Position numbers and translations under genes: made by a program. From Bifidobacterium breve (GTDB taxonomy: Bacteria > Actinomycetota > Actinomycetes > Nanopelagicales > Nanopelagicaceae): a stretch of DNA of 29,559 bases. This document shows, one piece after another, positions 26,355-29,559 of the stretch. The stretch is taken from NCBI GenBank assembly GCA_945869505.1, contig CAMBOZ010000007.1:1-29559 (forward strand). The letters are read 5' to 3'. How positions within the stretch are numbered: the stretch's first letter is position 1; the number at the start of each line of letters is the position of its first letter. The notes below the pieces were generated by a model. That model saw only the letters and a program-made list of their open reading frames with translations. It did no database searches and had not been told where the DNA came from.

Positions 26355-26981
26355 TTAGAGACCTGCTTTGCCAAGCAGTTGATTTAGATGCTCCAGGTGA
26401 TGATCGGCGTGAGATAACTCTTCACGTGTATGCGTGGTTAATACTCCAGCGACGATACAGCCAGCGTCTTTTGCTGATGTAACTCCTCCCGGTGCATCTT
26501 CGATTGCCCAACATAATTCTGTTTGTAGACCTAAACGATCAGCACCCAAAATAAATGGTTCTGGAAATGGTTTGCCGCGAGTTACTTGATCAAAGGTAAC
26601 CGAATTAGCCGGCATTGGAATTTTGCCGGCGCGTGTGCGAGCAATTGCTAAATCAGTAGTGCAGGAAGTAACGATCGTCCAAGGAATTTCACGATCGGTA
26701 AGTTCAGTGAGTAGTTCAATTGCGCCAGGTACGGCGTGAACACCATCGACATCGGCAATTTCTAAATCAGTTACTCGCCTGATCCAACGCTGTATTTCAG
26801 CTTCTTCACGCCCTGCCAATACTTTTCTTAGCGTTTGTTCTGCCGGAACACCGTGATGGCCGGCTAGCGCTTCCAGAGGAATGCCAGCTTCATTAGCCAT
26901 AGTGACCCACGAGTTAACCACCGCATCTTGCGAATTGATTAAGGTGCCATCTAAATCAAAGAGAAAACCGATTTTTTTCAA
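26355..26981 (-). CDS. HAD-superfamily phosphatase
   Basis: A 208-aa HAD hydrolase of the beta-phosphoglucomutase/sugar-phosphatase type. Motif I is FDLDGTL (D9, D11), motif II lies in VTSCTTD, motif III lysine in TRGKPFPEPF, and motif IV in AIEDAPGG. A helical cap lies after motif I. The likely substrates are small phosphorylated sugars or glycerol phosphate; the exact one is unknown. It overlaps the upstream cyclase gene as ATGA and is therefore in the carotenoid operon, though a link to carotenoids is not obvious. Confidence 0.88.
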   Translation of the reverse strand: MKKIGFLFDLDGTLINSQDAVVNSWVTMANEAGIPLEALAGHHGVPAEQTLRKVLAGREEAEIQRWIRRVTDLEIADVDGVHAVPGAIELLTELTDREIPWTIVTSCTTDLAIARTRAGKIPMPANSVTFDQVTRGKPFPEPFILGADRLGLQTELCWAIEDAPGGVTSAKDAGCIVAGVLTTHTREELSHADHHLEHLNQLLGKAGL

Positions 26982-27313
26982 TTCTTTCCTTTATCTTTAT
27001 TCGGTCTTGGATCGCGCTGCATTCCGCGGCGGCCCCAAAATTCCCACATATCCATCGTGCCCAGAATAAGCGCAAAACCAAAGAGGAGATCTTCAGCAGG
27101 TGCGGAAAAAATTCTAAGTCCGACAATGGCATCAGGGTGATACATCACAATATTCTTTGAGGTGAGCCACCAATTGGTTAGAAATTGAAATGGCAAGATA
27201 ATTGCATACGAAGTCCAGAAGGCGGGACGAGTTAGCAGTGAGTTTTTAAATAGGAAAAGATCGGCCATAACTGCAATGGCAAAGGCGGTAATTGCGATAT
27301 CGCTGTAATTCAT
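26978..27313 (-). CDS. crtYd: Lycopene cyclase subunit, second half (CrtYd-type)
   Basis: One half of the heterodimeric lycopene beta-cyclase of Actinobacteria. The 111-aa membrane protein has about three hydrophobic helices and the family signature FSAPAEDLLFGFAL. The C-terminal tail is basic. It is the partner of the adjacent gene, whose stop overlaps this start as ATGA, so equal production is expected. The product is inferred to be beta-carotene; homologous pairs elsewhere can make epsilon or C50 rings. Confidence 0.85.
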   Translation of the reverse strand: MNYSDIAITAFAIAVMADLFLFKNSLLTRPAFWTSYAIILPFQFLTNWWLTSKNIVMYHPDAIVGLRIFSAPAEDLLFGFALILGTMDMWEFWGRRGMQRDPRPNKDKGKN

Positions 27314-27645
27314 TGCCCGAACTCATCTTTGCGCCAGTGGGGTTTTACTGTTGTTACACCTTCAATTGTCATGATTGCAGCCATTGGAATGACAATAAAG
27401 AAGAGATATTCCTCGAGTGGAATATTTAGTGGACCATAAATTCCTAGTATCTGTTCACGATCAAAGAACCAGTGACCTTTAGATATTGCATAGGCATCCC
27501 AGATGAGAAAGAGCGTGCTGATTGGGAGAACGCTGAGAGCAACTCTTTTAATTCGGCGAAGTACTCCAACTTTTAAGGCGACCTCAAGCCAAAAAGAACC
27601 GCAAACCGTGAAGATAAGCATCGCCATGTAATTCCACTTTTGCAC
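27310..27645 (-). CDS. crtYc: Lycopene cyclase subunit, first half (CrtYc-type)
   Basis: The first half of the split lycopene cyclase, 111 aa with three membrane helices and the signature NIPLEEYLFFIVIP. The start is GTG with a GAGAGGA ribosome site seven bases upstream. It opens the minus-strand unit crtYc-crtYd-HAD. Divergent blh, 92 bases away, would use the beta-carotene formed. Other carotenoid genes (crtE, crtB, crtI) are outside the window. Confidence 0.87.
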   Translation of the reverse strand: MQKWNYMAMLIFTVCGSFWLEVALKVGVLRRIKRVALSVLPISTLFLIWDAYAISKGHWFFDREQILGIYGPLNIPLEEYLFFIVIPMAAIMTIEGVTTVKPHWRKDEFGQ

Positions 27646-27737
27646 GGGTAGATCCTCTCACGCAAGAACCCAGTTAGCGCCTTACGCTTTGGTAGTGTTA
27701 CAGATATCGCTTTAATTTTTCATTGCTGAGAAGGAAA

Positions 27738-28700
27738 ATGGGGGAGCTGGTGGGAGGAATTGAATTAGCCCTATTTCAAAAGGTTAGAAAGTACTCACGT
27801 TGGGCGGTGGGGATTGCTATCGCCGCTTCTCTTATATTTTCTCAGGTTATTGAAAGCAGCGAAAACACCTGGCAGGTAGTCATTGCCTTAATCGCACTTG
27901 CAATTGGAATTCCGCACGGCGCACTCGATCACTTGGTTACATTGCCCAAAAGCTCAGCGGTGAAGATGGCTGGCTTCATTACCGTCTACGTTGCCGTTGC
28001 GGTTATTGCAGTTATCTTGCTTTTAACTTGGAACGTTGTGGGATTCATTTTCGTTGTCGCAATGAGTGCTGTGCATTTCGGTATTGGGGATGCGGCATTC
28101 ATATCGGAAATCGATCGCAGATCCTCTTACACAACTAGATTTCCGCGATTTTCATACGCCGCAGCGGGTGGCTCTTTACCAGTAGTAATTCCACTGGTCA
28201 GCGAAAATAGTTCTGCCGCACTTGAGCGAGTCAACCCCGTACTAGTAAATTGGCATCAAGGATTTAATGACGAACTACTGCTTCTCACTTTGTTCATTTT
28301 CGCCATTGCGCTACTTCGCTTGTTGCAAAAGCGCAGGATCTCGGATGCAATAGATTTATCCCTGCTCTATCTATTGGCGTTAACTGCTCCACCACTTGTC
28401 GCCTTCGCTGTTTATTTCGGTTGTTGGCATGCCATGCGCCACACCGCGCGCTTAACTCTGGTACTTCCGCGATCACAAAAAGCATTTGCAGAAGGTCGAA
28501 GTACCGATGCGCTTTTAAGCGCGATCTGGCCCGGATTACCTGCACTCATTGGGACTTTTGTAGTTGCAGGAATTGTTATCGCATTCCGTGGTGGCTCAGT
28601 CAGTGATCAATTCCTATGGATTACTCTTGTAATTGTCTGGGCATTAACCGTTCCACATATGGCCGTTACAGCACGACTAGACCGAAAGGCTTTAAATTGA
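27738..28700 (+). CDS. blh: Brp/Blh family beta-carotene 15,15'-dioxygenase
   Basis: Cleaves beta-carotene into two retinal molecules, the chromophore of microbial rhodopsins. The 320-aa membrane protein keeps the histidines that bind the iron: GIPHGALDH (H60, H65), SAVHFG (H113), GCWHAMRH (H231, H235) and TVPHMAVT (H307). The ATG at 27738 with nearby AGAAGGA is chosen; a TTG at 27723 would add five residues. It diverges from the lycopene cyclase genes and is coupled to the following M23 gene. No rhodopsin gene lies in the window. Confidence 0.9.
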   Translation: MGELVGGIELALFQKVRKYSRWAVGIAIAASLIFSQVIESSENTWQVVIALIALAIGIPHGALDHLVTLPKSSAVKMAGFITVYVAVAVIAVILLLTWNVVGFIFVVAMSAVHFGIGDAAFISEIDRRSSYTTRFPRFSYAAAGGSLPVVIPLVSENSSAALERVNPVLVNWHQGFNDELLLLTLFIFAIALLRLLQKRRISDAIDLSLLYLLALTAPPLVAFAVYFGCWHAMRHTARLTLVLPRSQKAFAEGRSTDALLSAIWPGLPALIGTFVVAGIVIAFRGGSVSDQFLWITLVIVWALTVPHMAVTARLDRKALN

Positions 28701-29284
28701 GAGTTTTGCTAGTCGCGCTTTTAACTTTATTCACGCTGCAACCCGCCAACGCTGCACCTAAGTACATATTTCCGGTGGCTGATTGCGCCGTTAATTACGC
28801 GCGTGCCCATCACGATTATGCAGCAACCGATATTTTGGCGAAGAAAGGCTGCAAATTCGTCTCTCCAGTAAATGGGGTTGTAGATGAAGTTAATCGTAAA
28901 GATATTTGGAAGGGTAAAACCAATTTAGGAATTGATCGCGGCGGGCTGTATGTTTCAGTAATAGGCGAAGACGGCGTTCGTTATTACGGTTCGCATCTAA
29001 TTTCTGTAGCCGCTGACATTCAGCCAGGCGTTGCAGTTACTGCTGGACAGCTACTCGGAAAAATTGGTTCAACGGGAAGTGCGCGAGGAACTGCGCCACA
29101 TCTGCACTTTGGAATTTCTTGGCCAACTCCGACACAACCAAATGTTTGGTGGGTGCGTCGCGGCGTTGTTCTGCCTTGGAAATATTTAGATGCGTGGAAG
29201 AGTGGAAAAGATTTATCGCCGGTAAATGCAGTGGCTGGGGCAAAGAAGAAGAGCGGTGAAATTCCCAAGCCGCCTAAGAAGTAA
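28697..29284 (+). CDS. Secreted M23-family peptidase
   Basis: A 195-aa exported protein with a clear signal peptide (hydrophobic core 3-14, cleavage near ANAA, 17-20). The LytM/M23 zinc site is visible as HHDYAATD (38-45) and HLHF (135-138), with H100 as a further active-site histidine. C30 and C52 may form a disulfide. The start is TTG, supported by the signal peptide, a GAAAGG ribosome site and a four-base overlap with the blh stop (TTGA). It probably cuts peptidoglycan peptides, though similar proteins can be inactive activators of other hydrolases. Confidence 0.86.
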   Translation: MRVLLVALLTLFTLQPANAAPKYIFPVADCAVNYARAHHDYAATDILAKKGCKFVSPVNGVVDEVNRKDIWKGKTNLGIDRGGLYVSVIGEDGVRYYGSHLISVAADIQPGVAVTAGQLLGKIGSTGSARGTAPHLHFGISWPTPTQPNVWWVRRGVVLPWKYLDAWKSGKDLSPVNAVAGAKKKSGEIPKPPKK

Positions 29285-29293
29285 GTTATTGAT

Positions 29294-29331
29294 AAAAAAA
29301 TCCCCCACCGCTTTCGCGATGGGGGATTTTA
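29294..29331. terminator. Bidirectional intrinsic terminator
   Basis: A 13-base stem (29299-29311 with 29316-29328, one mismatch) closes a TTTC loop. A-rich sequence precedes it (29294-29300) and T-rich sequence follows it. It lies between the convergent M23 and cold-shock genes and should end both; the U-tract is longer for the cold-shock transcript. Confidence 0.92.
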
Positions 29332-29346
29332 GTAAACTAAGTGTTA

Positions 29347-29550
29347 TTAGTTAGCGTTCACTGCATCGGCCTGAGGACCCTTTGGACCCTGTACGACCTC
29401 GAATGAAACGGACTGACCCTCTTCAAGGGACTTGTAACCGTTTCCTTGGATTGCTGAGTAGTGAACGAATACATCTTGTCCGCCACCATCAACTGCAATG
29501 AAACCGAAACCCTTTTCAGAGTTGAACCACTTAACTGTACCTGTTGCCAT
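29347..29550 (-). CDS. cspA: Cold-shock protein, CspA family
   Basis: A 67-aa single-stranded nucleic-acid-binding protein with an OB fold. RNP1 (KGFGFI, 13-18) and RNP2 (VFVHY) are intact and the length is typical. Such proteins act as RNA chaperones. Only nine bases remain upstream in the window, so promoter and leader cannot be assessed. A strong terminator follows the gene. Confidence 0.97.
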   Translation of the reverse strand: MATGTVKWFNSEKGFGFIAVDGGGQDVFVHYSAIQGNGYKSLEEGQSVSFEVVQGPKGPQADAVNAN

Positions 29551-29559
29551 GTTTTACTT

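Noticed and set aside
28616..28696. N-terminal extension of the M23 peptidase inside blh
   Set aside because: It overlaps the blh coding region and would bury the signal peptide. The TTG at 28697 gives a proper one.

Overview
The window reads as a stretch of chromosome from a small-genome, free-living actinobacterium. The best guess is a freshwater planktonic lineage of the acI / Nanopelagicales type. That rests on actinobacterial families (yeast-type LeuA, Zur with C4 zinc site, split CrtYc/CrtYd lycopene cyclase, Blh, Cgl0158-type aldolase), a GC content that looks low for Actinobacteria, very tight packing (gaps of 0-100 bp, many ATGA/TAATG overlaps), and retinal-forming genes that in such bacteria serve a light-driven rhodopsin. 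The taxon is an inference. No mobile element, CRISPR array, phage gene or integration site is visible.

Layout. 1-3363: a leucine attenuator with a 19-aa leader peptide, then leuA, recO and uppS. 3367-4820: a zinc locus, with zur and a ZIP transporter on the minus strand and a small ABM-like gene diverging from them; a perfect 9-1-9 palindrome lies between. 4920-11168: housekeeping genes on the plus strand (glyS, dusB, a SanA/YdcF-like gene, dgt, dnaG). 11240-13684: tRNA-Asn, a DoxX-Rieske fusion, a secreted HtrA-like protease and an ACT-domain protein. 13668-18369, minus strand: galT, a secreted GH25 muramidase coupled to a small protein that resembles the C-terminal domain of DnaX, an orphan NarL-type response regulator, and NAD(P)HX dehydratase.

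18414-26230: a catabolic region. A Gfo/Idh oxidoreductase abuts acetoacetyl-CoA synthetase. Converging on them is a four-gene minus-strand operon (iolC, a Cgl0158-type aldolase, iolB, a second Gfo/Idh), with iolG diverging from it. This covers several but not all steps of myo-inositol breakdown; iolD, iolE and iolA are not here. 26249-29550: tRNA with CAU anticodon, a HAD phosphatase co-transcribed with crtYc/crtYd, and, divergently, blh with a secreted M23 peptidase. Together crtYcd and blh would turn lycopene into beta-carotene and then retinal. A strong bidirectional terminator and a cold-shock gene end the window.

A recurrent signal is a TANNNT hexamer six bases before an ATG, which implies leaderless mRNAs. 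It is seen at the leu leader, ZIP, ABM, dnaG, DoxX-Rieske and ACT genes, and with 5-7 base spacing at others. No gene-free stretch exceeds 300 bases; the longest, the 175 bases before leuA, holds the attenuator.
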